Source: Acidimicrobiia bacterium (GTDB lineage Bacteria; Actinomycetota; Acidimicrobiia; IMCC26256; JAENVU01). From it: a stretch of DNA of 13,588 bases. The notes under the pieces are model-generated. The model saw only the letters and a program-made list of their open reading frames with translations, was not told the DNA's origin and made no database searches. The DNA lies in NCBI GenBank assembly GCA_025357995.1, contig JANYLF010000203.1:1-13588 (forward strand). The letters run 5' to 3'. The position numbers were made by a program, and so were the translations under genes. Each line of letters starts with the position of its first letter. Position 1 is the first letter of the stretch. This document shows, piece by piece, positions 7,087 to 13,588 of this stretch.

Positions 7087-9108
7087 TCAGACCGTTCGAG
7101 CCGTCGCACTTGTTTTCCGGGTTCCGGCGCCCCAACCTTGGGTGATGCGATCCAGCACAATCGCCAACGCGACGATCGCGATTCCCGCTTCGGCACCGAG
7201 CCCCAGCTCACCTTTCTGGAGACCGTAGACCACGTCCAGCCCCAATGCTCCGCCTCCGACGAGCCCCGCGATCACGACGACGGAGAAGACCATGAGGATG
7301 GTTTGGTTCACGCCGAGCATGATCGATCGCCACGCTTGCGGGAGCTGCACCTTCACGAGCACCTGCGTTCGGGTCGCACCCATCGCCCGCGCGGCCTCGA
7401 TGGTCGTTTCGGGAACTTCGCGTATCCCGAGGGCGGTCAAACGAATGCCCAACGGCAGCGCGTACACGAGCGACGCGATGATGCCCGGGAACCGCCCGGG
7501 GTTGAACAGCGCGATCGCGGGCACGAGGTAGACGAACGCCGGCAGGACCTGCGCGGCGTCGAGCAGAGGACGGATCAGCGCGAGGAACCGCGCGTTCAGC
7601 CCCGCGGCAATACCGATCGGCACGGCAACGAGCACCGACAACACCACCGCGAGGAACACCTGCGTGAGCGTGTCCATCGTGTCGAACCAGATGCTCCCAC
7701 TGTCTGACTGGGTCGACGCGAGACCCGCGATCACGAGCATGCAGATCGCGCACGTGGTCGCGACCCGGCGGCCACCACTCGCCCAGCCGATCGCGACGAA
7801 ACCGCCCGCCACACCCCACCACGGGAGGCCGGTCAGGAAATCGCGCATCGGCGTGAGGATGCTGGTCACGACGAAGTCGCTGATCGTGGTCGTCCAGCTG
7901 ATGTTGTCCTTGATCCACTGGACTGCGTCGTTCACGGGTCGTTCGATCGCCCAGTGGATCGACGTCGGGAAGCTCCCTACCGACGACGCCTTCGCGATCA
8001 CGACGACGACAACGATCGCGATCGCGCCGCCGATGAGCTCGGCACGCGCGCGTTGTGGTGTGCGGCTACGCCGCAACGCGCGCGTGGCGGCCGGGCTGCG
8101 ACCGCGAGTCAGGCGGTCGAAGACGATGGCGATCGCGATGATGGCGAGACCAGCGGCAACCGCCTGACCCACCCCCTTGCTCGGGGCGGAAAGACTTTGG
8201 ATCCCGTTGAGGACTTCCTGGCCAAGCCCCTCGGCGCCGACCAGAGCAGCTATCACGACGATGCCGAGGGCGAGGTTGACGGTTTGGTTGACGCCGAGCA
8301 ACAGCGCCGGACGAGCCATCGGTAACTCGATCATGCGGAGCCTCTGGCGCTGATCGGCCCCGTACGCGGTGCCAACCTCGACCGCGGCGGCCGGAACGCC
8401 GCGCAGCCCATGCGCGGTGAGTCGGATCGTCGCGGGCAACGCGAAGATCACCGTCGCGATGACGGCGGTCGCGTAACCGATATCGAAGATCAAGACCATC
8501 GGGAGCAAGTAGCAGAACGCGGGCATCACCTGCATTGCGTCGAGGAAGATCTTCGATGCCCGTTCGAATCCGGTGCGACGCACGCTCAGGATCCCGAGCG
8601 GGAGACCGAGCACGAGCGCGATCACCACCGCCACCACGATCACCGCGATCGTGATCATCGCCTGGTCCCACAGTTGCAGCACGCCAACGAGGACGATCCC
8701 ACCGGCGGCCGCGAGCGCAGCCATCCGTCCCGAGACGCGCAACGCGACGAGGACCGCCAGCGACAACACCCCGACCCACGTGAGGAAGTGCAGCACGTCG
8801 AGTGTCCACTGGACGAGGTTCTTCAGGACGTTCGCGAGCGGCGTGAAGCCATCGACGAACGCCCAATTGTCGCCGCGGTTGATGATCAGCCAGTGCTGGA
8901 CGTGATCGACCCAGTTCGCGATACCGAAGTCCCACCAGCTGGGAATCGGGTCGCCCCACGCAATCGCGAGCACCGCGGTGAACCCGCCGACCGCGAGAGC
9001 GGCGATCAGGAAACGGCGCGTCTGGAACCTCCGGTGACGAACCGGTCCCGAATCGAAGTCGTCAACCGTCTCACGCACTCGCGCGATCTGTTGACTGACC
9101 GCGGTCAT
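7087..9108 (-). CDS. Glycine betaine ABC transporter permease, two ProW-like domains in one chain
   Basis: This integral membrane protein forms the translocation path of the betaine importer. At 673 residues it is about twice the usual single-domain ProW/OpuAB length and contains two full permease domains. The repeat is visible at constant spacing of 327 residues: MQVMPAFCYLLP (192-203) and AQVLPAFVYLVP (519-530); ALPATIRLTAHGL (223-235) and ALPLGIRLTALGI (550-562); LLGVNQTV (270-277) and MLGVNQTI (597-604). Each half has an ATPase-docking EAA-type loop (about 238-265 and 565-592) and several hydrophobic spans. The join at about 335-355 is Arg-rich and presumably cytoplasmic. One chain could therefore replace the usual permease dimer. 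The ATG start at 9108 overlaps the ATPase stop as ATGA, so the two are translationally coupled. Confidence 0.93.
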   Translation of the reverse strand: MTAVSQQIARVRETVDDFDSGPVRHRRFQTRRFLIAALAVGGFTAVLAIAWGDPIPSWWDFGIANWVDHVQHWLIINRGDNWAFVDGFTPLANVLKNLVQWTLDVLHFLTWVGVLSLAVLVALRVSGRMAALAAAGGIVLVGVLQLWDQAMITIAVIVVAVVIALVLGLPLGILSVRRTGFERASKIFLDAMQVMPAFCYLLPMVLIFDIGYATAVIATVIFALPATIRLTAHGLRGVPAAAVEVGTAYGADQRQRLRMIELPMARPALLLGVNQTVNLALGIVVIAALVGAEGLGQEVLNGIQSLSAPSKGVGQAVAAGLAIIAIAIVFDRLTRGRSPAATRALRRSRTPQRARAELIGGAIAIVVVVVIAKASSVGSFPTSIHWAIERPVNDAVQWIKDNISWTTTISDFVVTSILTPMRDFLTGLPWWGVAGGFVAIGWASGGRRVATTCAICMLVIAGLASTQSDSGSIWFDTMDTLTQVFLAVVLSVLVAVPIGIAAGLNARFLALIRPLLDAAQVLPAFVYLVPAIALFNPGRFPGIIASLVYALPLGIRLTALGIREVPETTIEAARAMGATRTQVLVKVQLPQAWRSIMLGVNQTILMVFSVVVIAGLVGGGALGLDVVYGLQKGELGLGAEAGIAIVALAIVLDRITQGWGAGTRKTSATARTV

Positions 9109-10139
9109 CCGACCGCGGGCACGTCAGCGAGCGCGTCGAGCACGCAGAGTCGATCGACAGATCCACAGACCGATCCGTCGTCGTCGATGACCGCGACCGG
9201 CGCGTCGACCGAAGCGACGATCGGCACCAGATCGCTCACCTTGGTAGCCGCGGCAACCCGAGTCGTCGCGCCATCCACCACGGGGTTCATGATCGACCGG
9301 GCGGTGAGCACATGACCGCGCGGAACGTCACGCACGAAGTCGCGCACGTAATCGTCGGCGGGGGCGGACACGACCTCTTCCGGTGTCCCGACCTGCACGA
9401 ATCGACCGTCGCGCATGATCGCGATCTGGTCGCCGAGCTTCAGCGCCTCGGCGAGGTCGTGCGTGATGAATACGACGGTCTTGCGCAGCTCGCGTTGGAG
9501 CCGCACGACTTCGTCCTGCATGTCGCGTCGGATGAGCGGGTCGAGCGCGGAGAAAGGCTCGTCGAACAGGAGAATCGCCGGGTCGTTCGCGAGCGCGCGG
9601 GCCAGGCCCACGCGTTGTTGCATCCCGCCGGAGAGCTCGTCGGGATAGGACTCGCCCACCGAACCCAAGCCGACGAGATCGAGCATCTCCTTGGCGCGGG
9701 CGAGCCGCTCCGCCTTCGAGACGCCTTGCACTTCGAGGCCGAACGCGATGTTGTCGAGCGCACGGCGATGCGGGAGCAACCCAAAGTTCTGGAACACCAT
9801 CGAGAGGCGAGTGCGCCGCAGCTCGCGGAGATCGGCCGGGGAGAGATCGATCACGTTTCGGCCGTCGATCACGACGTCACCGGCTGTCGGTTCGATCAAC
9901 CGGCTGAAGCACCGAACCAGGGTGGACTTGCCGGAGCCGGAGAGGCCCATCACGACGAACACGCCGCCCTCGGGAACGTCGAAGCTCACGTCTCGCACCG
10001 CGGCGACACAGCCGGTGGCCGCTTCGAGCTCGGCGCGCGGCAGGTCGGCGTCCGGCGTGCCGACCACGCGCTCCGCCTTCGGCCCGAACACTTTCCAGAC
10101 CCCACGACACGAGATCATCGGTGCTGTCCCGTCCCCCAT
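9105..10139 (-). CDS. Glycine betaine ABC transporter ATPase (ProV/OpuAA type)
   Basis: This cytoplasmic ATPase powers the betaine importer. All nucleotide-binding motifs are intact (344-residue numbering): Walker A GLSGSGKST (65-73), Q-loop Gln117 (MVFQNFGLLPH), signature LSGGMQQR (169-176), Walker B ILLFDEP (189-195) and switch His227 (ITHD). The insertion between the first strand and Walker A (about 20-45) is typical of ProV-type ATPases rather than of general importers. The C-terminus (about 278-337) retains CBS-like sequence but is short, roughly one CBS unit, where ProV and OpuAA usually carry a tandem pair. The ATG at 10139 is preferred, with AGGG 9 nt upstream; TTG at 10148 and ATG at 10118 are alternatives. 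The stop overlaps the permease start as ATGA. Confidence 0.92.
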   Translation of the reverse strand: MGDGTAPMISCRGVWKVFGPKAERVVGTPDADLPRAELEAATGCVAAVRDVSFDVPEGGVFVVMGLSGSGKSTLVRCFSRLIEPTAGDVVIDGRNVIDLSPADLRELRRTRLSMVFQNFGLLPHRRALDNIAFGLEVQGVSKAERLARAKEMLDLVGLGSVGESYPDELSGGMQQRVGLARALANDPAILLFDEPFSALDPLIRRDMQDEVVRLQRELRKTVVFITHDLAEALKLGDQIAIMRDGRFVQVGTPEEVVSAPADDYVRDFVRDVPRGHVLTARSIMNPVVDGATTRVAAATKVSDLVPIVASVDAPVAVIDDDGSVCGSVDRLCVLDALADVPAVG

Positions 10140-10161
10140 CTTCGCCAACCCTACGGGTCGT

Positions 10162-10216
10162 GCCCTTCCGCCGTCACGTACTGAGACATGGTCAAGATCG
10201 GCGACGCCGGAAGGGC
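10162..10216. repeat. Imperfect 14-bp inverted repeat between iclR and the transporter ATPase
   Basis: GCCCTTCCGCCGTC (10162-10175) faces GACGCCGGAAGGGC (10203-10216) with one mismatch in 14 and a 27-nt spacer. It fills most of the gap between the iclR stop (10229) and the ATPase start. The spacer contains TTGACC on the - strand as a possible -35 box, but no convincing -10 follows. It could be a terminator for iclR or an operator around the transporter promoter. Confidence 0.55.
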
Positions 10217-10228
10217 TGAGCAGGAGGG

Positions 10229-10954
10229 TCAGAGGTTGGTGGCGGTGGCGAGGAGTGCGTTGGTGACGCGACGGTTCGACGGGCGGAGGCGGTAGCTCGG
10301 ACCATGCACGTGCAGCGCCGCGACGACTGCACCCGAATCGTCGCGGATCGGCGCCGCCACCGAGCTAACTCCATCCATCAACTCTTCGACGGTCCAGACG
10401 TAGCCGTCGGCGCGGATCTGGGTCAGGCGTCGCCTGAGCTCGGCGGAGCGGGTCACGGTGTGGTCGGTGAACCGCGCCAACCCGTCGGCGCAGTAGGCGC
10501 GCACTTCGGCATTGGTGCGAGCTGCAAGGAGCACCAGGCCACTCGACACTGCATGCAGCGGAACCCGCTCACCGGTCCAATCACGCAACATGACGTCCTG
10601 GTCGGCCTCAACTTGGTCGAGGTAGAGAACGTTGCGAGCGCCGTCGGTGACCGAGATGCCGGCCGTCTCCCCCACCTGGGCGACCAACGCTTCGAGATGC
10701 GCTCGCGCGCGGGTCACGAGGCCGGCATCGGGGTTTGCCGCAGCGGCCAGGTCCCCGATCGTGGGACCGATGCGATAGGTCGGGCCGGGTTCCAACCGCT
10801 CGACCGCACCGACCTGGACCAGCGTGCCCAGAATCCGCGCGGTCGTACTGACGGCGAGGTCCGCGCGCCGGGCCACGTCGCTGACTCCGCCCGGTGCGGT
10901 CGCAACGGTGCGCAACACCGAGAAGGCACGCTCGACGGACTGCACGTCGCTCAC
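10229..10954 (-). CDS. IclR-family transcriptional regulator
   Basis: This 241-residue protein has the normal IclR length and layout: a winged helix-turn-helix at about residues 5-63 (SVERAFSVLR opening, recognition helix around VSTTARILGTL) and a GAF-like effector domain at about 75-240, with the usual GETAGISVTDG, LPLHAVSSG-like (VPLHAVSSG) and SSVAAPIRD segments. IclR proteins sense a pathway metabolite and act as repressors or activators. The start is GTG at 10954. It is divergent from the corrinoid operon and upstream of the transporter genes on the same strand, so it could control both sides and itself. Betaine, dimethylglycine or a related amine is a reasonable effector guess from context only. 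Confidence 0.92.
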   Translation of the reverse strand: MSDVQSVERAFSVLRTVATAPGGVSDVARRADLAVSTTARILGTLVQVGAVERLEPGPTYRIGPTIGDLAAAANPDAGLVTRARAHLEALVAQVGETAGISVTDGARNVLYLDQVEADQDVMLRDWTGERVPLHAVSSGLVLLAARTNAEVRAYCADGLARFTDHTVTRSAELRRRLTQIRADGYVWTVEELMDGVSSVAAPIRDDSGAVVAALHVHGPSYRLRPSNRRVTNALLATATNL

Positions 10955-11057
10955 GACGCGTCGTCGGCCGAAACCAGCAGGTGCGGTACTCTTTCCACGA
11001 TGTGGAGGCTAACCGCATCGTGGCAAACACGGGTCGTCCAACAACTCGGCTGGGGCC
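10955..11057. promoter_or_regulatory. Divergent control region between iclR and the corrinoid operon
   Basis: These 103 bases hold the 5' ends of both transcripts. Near the middle is CCACGATG (10995-11002) facing CATCGTGG (11016-11023), a perfect 8-bp inverted repeat with centres 21 bp apart. It is overlapped by the local palindrome TCCAC-GAT-GTGGA (10994-11006). The TTCCA/TGGA-like palindromic style resembles known IclR-family operators. No strong -35/-10 pair is visible on either strand; TACTCT at 10987-10992 (+) is only a weak -10 candidate. Confidence 0.6.
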
Positions 11058-11774
11058 ATGACTGACGAACCAGTAGTAGGCGACGACGAGCCGATCGACC
11101 TCGCGGCACTCGGTGACGCCGAGCTGACGAGCCAGATGCACGACGACCTCTACGACGGTCTCGCCGACGAGATCGCGGAAGGTACCCAGATCCTCCTCGA
11201 CCGCGGGTTCTCCGCGCAGCAGGTACTCGACGACGCGCTCGTCGAAGGGATGCGCATTGTCGGGATCGATTTCCGCGACGGCATTCTGTTCGTTCCCGAA
11301 GTGCTGCTCTCCGCGAACGCGATGAAGGCCGGCATGAAGTTGCTCCGCCCGCTGCTCGCCGAGACCGGTGCGAAGCCCGTCGGCAAGATGGTCATCGGCA
11401 CAGTGAAGGGCGATATCCACGACATCGGTAAGAACCTGGTGGCGATGATGATGGAGGGCGCCGGCTTCGAGGTGGTCGACCTCGGCGTGAACACGACGGT
11501 CGACGAGTACCTCGCCGCGCTCGACGAGCACCAGCCCGACATCCTCGGCCTCTCCGCGCTCCTCACCACCACGATGCCCTACATGAAGATCGTGATCGAC
11601 ACGCTTCGGGAGAAGGGTCGCCGCGACGACTACATCGTGCTGGTGGGTGGGGCTCCGCTGAATGAGGAGTTCGGCGCGGCGGTCGGCGCCGACGCCTACT
11701 GCCGCGACGCGTCGATCGCGGCGGAGACTGCGAAGACGCTGGTCGCGCAGCGCCGAGCCAGTGTCACGACGTGA
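11058..11774 (+). CDS. Methylamine-type corrinoid protein (MtbC/MttC/MtgC family)
   Basis: This protein carries the methyl group on a bound corrinoid, accepting it from a substrate-specific methyltransferase and passing it to a second acceptor. The 238-residue chain has the family's two domains: an N-terminal helical cap (about 20-105, including FVPEVLLSANAMKAGM) and a Rossmann-type B12-binding domain (about 108-235). The corrinoid motif DxHxxG is complete as Asp119-Ile-His121-Asp-Ile-Gly124, with His121 the lower axial ligand. The other binding loops are SALLTT (166-171) and GGAPL (197-201). The start is ATG at 11058 with only weak ribosome-site similarity (TGGGG) upstream. The partner methyltransferase (MttB/MtgB superfamily) is not visible. 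With betaine genes next door glycine betaine is the favoured substrate, but trimethylamine, dimethylamine or other N-methyl compounds are possible. Confidence 0.94.
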   Translation: MTDEPVVGDDEPIDLAALGDAELTSQMHDDLYDGLADEIAEGTQILLDRGFSAQQVLDDALVEGMRIVGIDFRDGILFVPEVLLSANAMKAGMKLLRPLLAETGAKPVGKMVIGTVKGDIHDIGKNLVAMMMEGAGFEVVDLGVNTTVDEYLAALDEHQPDILGLSALLTTTMPYMKIVIDTLREKGRRDDYIVLVGGAPLNEEFGAAVGADAYCRDASIAAETAKTLVAQRRASVTT

Positions 11775-11813
11775 GCGCCGGGGCCGATCACGGTGGGTTC
11801 GGTGCGCTGGACC

Positions 11814-12425
11814 ATGAAGGTGTCTGAAATCGCCTCGGCCCGGACGCTGGTCGTCGCGTGCGGTGCGCTCGCGCGTGAACTGCGCAACATCCTCGCCCAG
11901 CTTCCGGGCGACGCGGATCGGTTCGACGTCGTGTTTCTCCCCGCCAACCTCCACAACCGGCCGCAGGACATTCCGGCCGCGGTCGAGCACGCGGTGGGTG
12001 ACGTTGGCGCCGGCGTCCGCGTATTCATCGCCTACGCCGACTGCGGTACGGGCGGCCTGCTCGATCCGGTCGTCGCCCGCTTGCACGCGACCCGGCTCCC
12101 AGGCGCACATTGCTACGAGTTCTTCGCCGGTTCCTCAGTGTTCGCGACGCTCGCCGAGACAGAGCCGGGAACGTTCTATCTGACCGACTTTCTCGCACGG
12201 CATTTCGATGCGCTCGTCGTACAGGGACTCGGCATCGATCGTCATCCTGAGCTTCGTGATCAGTACTTCGCGCACTACACACGCGTGGTCTTGCTCTCAC
12301 AGTCCGACGATCCTGCTGTGGTCGAACTCGGCCGCGTCGCCGCCGATCGGCTCGAGCTTGCGTTCGAACACGTGCACGTCGGCCTCATTCCCTTCGCGTC
12401 CGCGATCGAAGCGGGAGTGGCTTGA
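11814..12425 (+). CDS. DUF1638 family protein of unknown function
   Basis: The sequence matches the DUF1638 family, which often sits beside corrinoid methyltransferase genes in methanogens and in some bacteria. Its function is not established. The 203-residue chain has conserved-looking motifs VACGALARE (Cys16), FLPANLHNRP (His47), YADCGTGG (Cys77), AHCYEFFAG (His99, Cys100) and GTFYLTDFLARHFDALV. Three Cys and at least two His in such motifs suggest a metal, cluster or cobalt-related role (inference). Starts at GTG 11793 or 11802 are in frame and possible. The ATG at 11814 is chosen because it directly precedes the conserved core. It follows the corrinoid gene by about 39 nt, and the next gene starts 1 nt after its stop, so it belongs to the same operon. 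Confidence 0.85.
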   Translation: MKVSEIASARTLVVACGALARELRNILAQLPGDADRFDVVFLPANLHNRPQDIPAAVEHAVGDVGAGVRVFIAYADCGTGGLLDPVVARLHATRLPGAHCYEFFAGSSVFATLAETEPGTFYLTDFLARHFDALVVQGLGIDRHPELRDQYFAHYTRVVLLSQSDDPAVVELGRVAADRLELAFEHVHVGLIPFASAIEAGVA

Positions 12426-12426
12426 T

Positions 12427-12753
12427 ATGGCCGCGAAGCTCGTCACGATCTGGTGGCGCGACATTCCCACCCAGGTGAACGCGCAGGAAGGCCGCACGCG
12501 CTATCAAGTGGTGCTGCCGCGGCGGTTCCAGCGCGCGGTCGACGAGGCGGCGATGGCGGCCGGTCTGACCCAAGCGGCGGACTACGTATCCGAGTGGCGG
12601 CGCGACACCGAGACCCTGCCGACCGCGTGCAGCGCACAGGAGCTCCAAGCCGCGGCCGACGCGGCGGCGGCACGGTTCGAGGACGAATACTCGAAGGAAC
12701 GCCTCACCGAGATCGCTCGGAATGGTGGCTACAACCAGGAAATCGCGCCATGA
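12427..12753 (+). CDS. Small protein of the 'virulence factor' domain family, corrinoid-cluster associated
   Basis: This 108-residue protein starts at ATG 12427, with GGGAG 9 nt upstream (12413-12417) and only 1 nt after the DUF1638 stop. The open frame extends further upstream, but that part is inside DUF1638 and out of frame with it. The protein starts MAAKLVTIWWRDIPTQVNAQ and is compact, charged and mainly helical in its second half (ELQAAADAAAARFEDEYSKE), with a single Cys and no signal peptide or membrane span. The family is labelled 'virulence factor' in databases for historical reasons. Here its place between DUF1638 and the corrinoid activator suggests an accessory part of the methyl-transfer system. 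Its stop overlaps the next start as ATGA. Confidence 0.82.
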   Translation: MAAKLVTIWWRDIPTQVNAQEGRTRYQVVLPRRFQRAVDEAAMAAGLTQAADYVSEWRRDTETLPTACSAQELQAAADAAAARFEDEYSKERLTEIARNGGYNQEIAP

Positions 12754-13588
12754 CCGACGTGCGCGTGGTGTTCACGCCTTCGGGCCTCGAGGCCACGGTG
12801 CCCGCGGGAACCACCGTCCTCGCCGCGGCGCGCACGCTGGGCGTCGACCTCGATTCCGTCTGTGGCGGACGCGGAATCTGCGGCCACTGCCAGGTGCTCC
12901 CGACCACCGGCTCGTTCGCGAAATGGTCGATCGATTCCGGAAGCAACGCGGTCTCCCCGCCGAGCGAGTCCGAAACCGACGGTCGCGCCAGCCGACCGGT
13001 GGCGCCCGGCGCGCGGCTCGGCTGTGTCGCCACCTTGCTGCACGACGCCGTCATCGATGTGCCTGCCGCGAGCCAAGTCCACCGTCAGGTGGTGCGCAAG
13101 ACCGTGGCCCTCGACGATCTCGTCGTCGACCCGATCGTCACCTTCGCGTACCTCGAACTTCCACCGCCGACGATGGACGGCGCCAGTCTCGTCACCGCGA
13201 TTCGGGTCGCGCTCCGCGAACAACACGGCCTTGAACTCGGTGCCATCGATCCCGACACGCTTCCCACGCTGCACGGCGCGTTCCGCGGCGAGCCGCGTAC
13301 CGGCACCGTCGCGCTGCGACGCGTCGATCCCGATGGTCCGCCGGTACTCGCCGCCGCGTACAGCGGTTTCACCGATACCGCGTTCGGCATCGCGATCGAT
13401 GTGGGCTCCACCACCATCGCCGGTCATCTGTGCGATCTCGCGAGCGGTGAAGTCCTCGCATCGAACGGTCGGATGAACCCGCAGATCCGGTTCGGTGAGG
13501 ACCTCATGAGTCGCGTGTCGTACGTGATGATGAATCCTGGCGGTGAGCAGCTGCTGACGGCCGCGGTCCGCCAAGCGCTCAACGAACT
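12750..13588 (+). CDS. RACo-like corrinoid activation protein (2Fe-2S ferredoxin plus ASKHA domain), 3' partial
   Basis: RACo-type proteins use ATP and a [2Fe-2S] centre to reduce inactive cob(II)amide back to cob(I)amide on the corrinoid protein. The visible 279 residues show the N-terminal ferredoxin domain (about 1-105) with Cys38-X5-Cys44-X2-Cys47 (CGGRGICGHC) and Cys92 (GCVA), matching a plant-type [2Fe-2S] ligand set. A linker and middle domain follow, then the start of the ASKHA ATPase fold at about residue 212, with the phosphate-binding motif IDVGSTT (216-222). Full-length relatives exceed 600 residues, so more than half lies beyond the window. The ATG at 12750 overlaps the previous stop (ATGA), with AGGA 9 nt upstream. 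It is the last visible gene of the corrinoid operon. RamA-type 4Fe-4S activators are excluded by the ferredoxin motif. Confidence 0.93.
   Translation, partial: MTDVRVVFTPSGLEATVPAGTTVLAAARTLGVDLDSVCGGRGICGHCQVLPTTGSFAKWSIDSGSNAVSPPSESETDGRASRPVAPGARLGCVATLLHDAVIDVPAASQVHRQVVRKTVALDDLVVDPIVTFAYLELPPPTMDGASLVTAIRVALREQHGLELGAIDPDTLPTLHGAFRGEPRTGTVALRRVDPDGPPVLAAAYSGFTDTAFGIAIDVGSTTIAGHLCDLASGEVLASNGRMNPQIRFGEDLMSRVSYVMMNPGGEQLLTAAVRQALNE

Noticed and set aside
7065..7211. Upstream extension of the binding protein to 7211
   Set aside because: It would bury the lipoprotein signal peptide 49 residues inside the chain. The ATG at 7064 has AGGGGAG at the right distance.
8410..10184. Two long + strand frames (301 and 290 codons) opposite the permease and ATPase genes
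   Set aside because: Both are rich in Arg, Asp and His without recognisable motifs, and are fully explained as the complement of conserved transporter genes.
10176..10202. Promoter for the transporter based on TTGACC
   Set aside because: The -35-like box has no acceptable -10 at 16-19 nt, so it is mentioned only with the dyad.
10608..12110. 500-codon - strand frame crossing iclR, the divergent control region, the corrinoid gene and DUF1638
   Set aside because: It lies over three convincing genes and a control region in other frames. Its composition is typical of third-position GC bias.
12208..12426. Upstream extension of the 'virulence factor' family gene
   Set aside because: The extra 73 codons lie inside DUF1638 in another frame and are Ser/Arg-rich noise; a ribosome site precedes the ATG at 12427.
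12729..13574. 281-codon - strand frame opposite the RACo-like gene
   Set aside because: The + strand product has an exact 2Fe-2S motif and an ASKHA motif; the antisense product has none.
1..13588. tRNA or rRNA genes, CRISPR arrays, insertion sequences, cobalamin riboswitch
   Set aside because: None was seen. There are no regularly spaced repeats, no transposase-like frames, and no intergenic gap large enough for a cobalamin riboswitch upstream of the corrinoid operon.
1..13588. Alphaproteobacterial origin, considered because similar betaine/corrinoid gene sets occur in Rhizobiales
   Set aside because: The substrate-binding protein is a lipoprotein with a Gly/Ser linker and the promoter features look Gram-positive. 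This favours an actinobacterium, although transfer of individual genes cannot be excluded.

Overview
This window is high-GC DNA with tightly packed genes. The glycine-betaine-type binding protein is a lipoprotein (Cys22) rather than a free periplasmic protein, which points to a Gram-positive, actinobacterial host. GTG starts, one probable leaderless promoter and a long two-domain permease fit that. A member of Acidimicrobiia or a related uncultured lineage is plausible, but the sequence alone does not settle it. Almost every gene belongs to one theme: uptake, oxidation and demethylation of choline, glycine betaine or related methylated amines, and handling of the released one-carbon units. No stretch over 300 bases lacks a gene.

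Left arm (1-2846). On the + strand are the 3' part of a homocysteine S-methyltransferase (betaine-homocysteine methyltransferase type, cut by the window edge) and purU, formyltetrahydrofolate deformylase. They converge on a - strand pair: a MarR-family regulator preceded by a small dimeric alpha/beta-barrel protein. This pair has a clear promoter at 2797-2825, surrounded by three copies of CGAGATA.

Centre (2847-10954, all - strand). In transcription order these are an IclR-family regulator, the glycine betaine ABC transporter (ATPase, double-length permease, lipoprotein binding protein), choline dehydrogenase betA and betaine aldehyde dehydrogenase betB. ATPase and permease overlap by ATGA, and betA and betB by GTGA. 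A perfect 22-bp inverted repeat separates the transporter from betA, and betA looks able to start from its own leaderless promoter.

Right arm (11058-13588, + strand, divergent from iclR). This is a corrinoid methyl-transfer module: a MtbC/MttC-type corrinoid protein, a DUF1638 protein, a small protein of the family named 'virulence factor', and the N-terminal part of a RACo-like ferredoxin/ASKHA corrinoid activator that runs off the edge. The 103-bp divergent region holds an inverted repeat with centres 21 bp apart, a candidate IclR operator.

Working model (inference): substrate is imported, choline is oxidised to glycine betaine by BetA and BetB, and methyl groups leave through the homocysteine methyltransferase and/or the corrinoid protein, which RACo keeps reduced. 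PurU releases excess one-carbon units as formate. The corrinoid-dependent methyltransferase itself (MttB/MtgB superfamily) is not in this window and would be expected beyond one of the edges.
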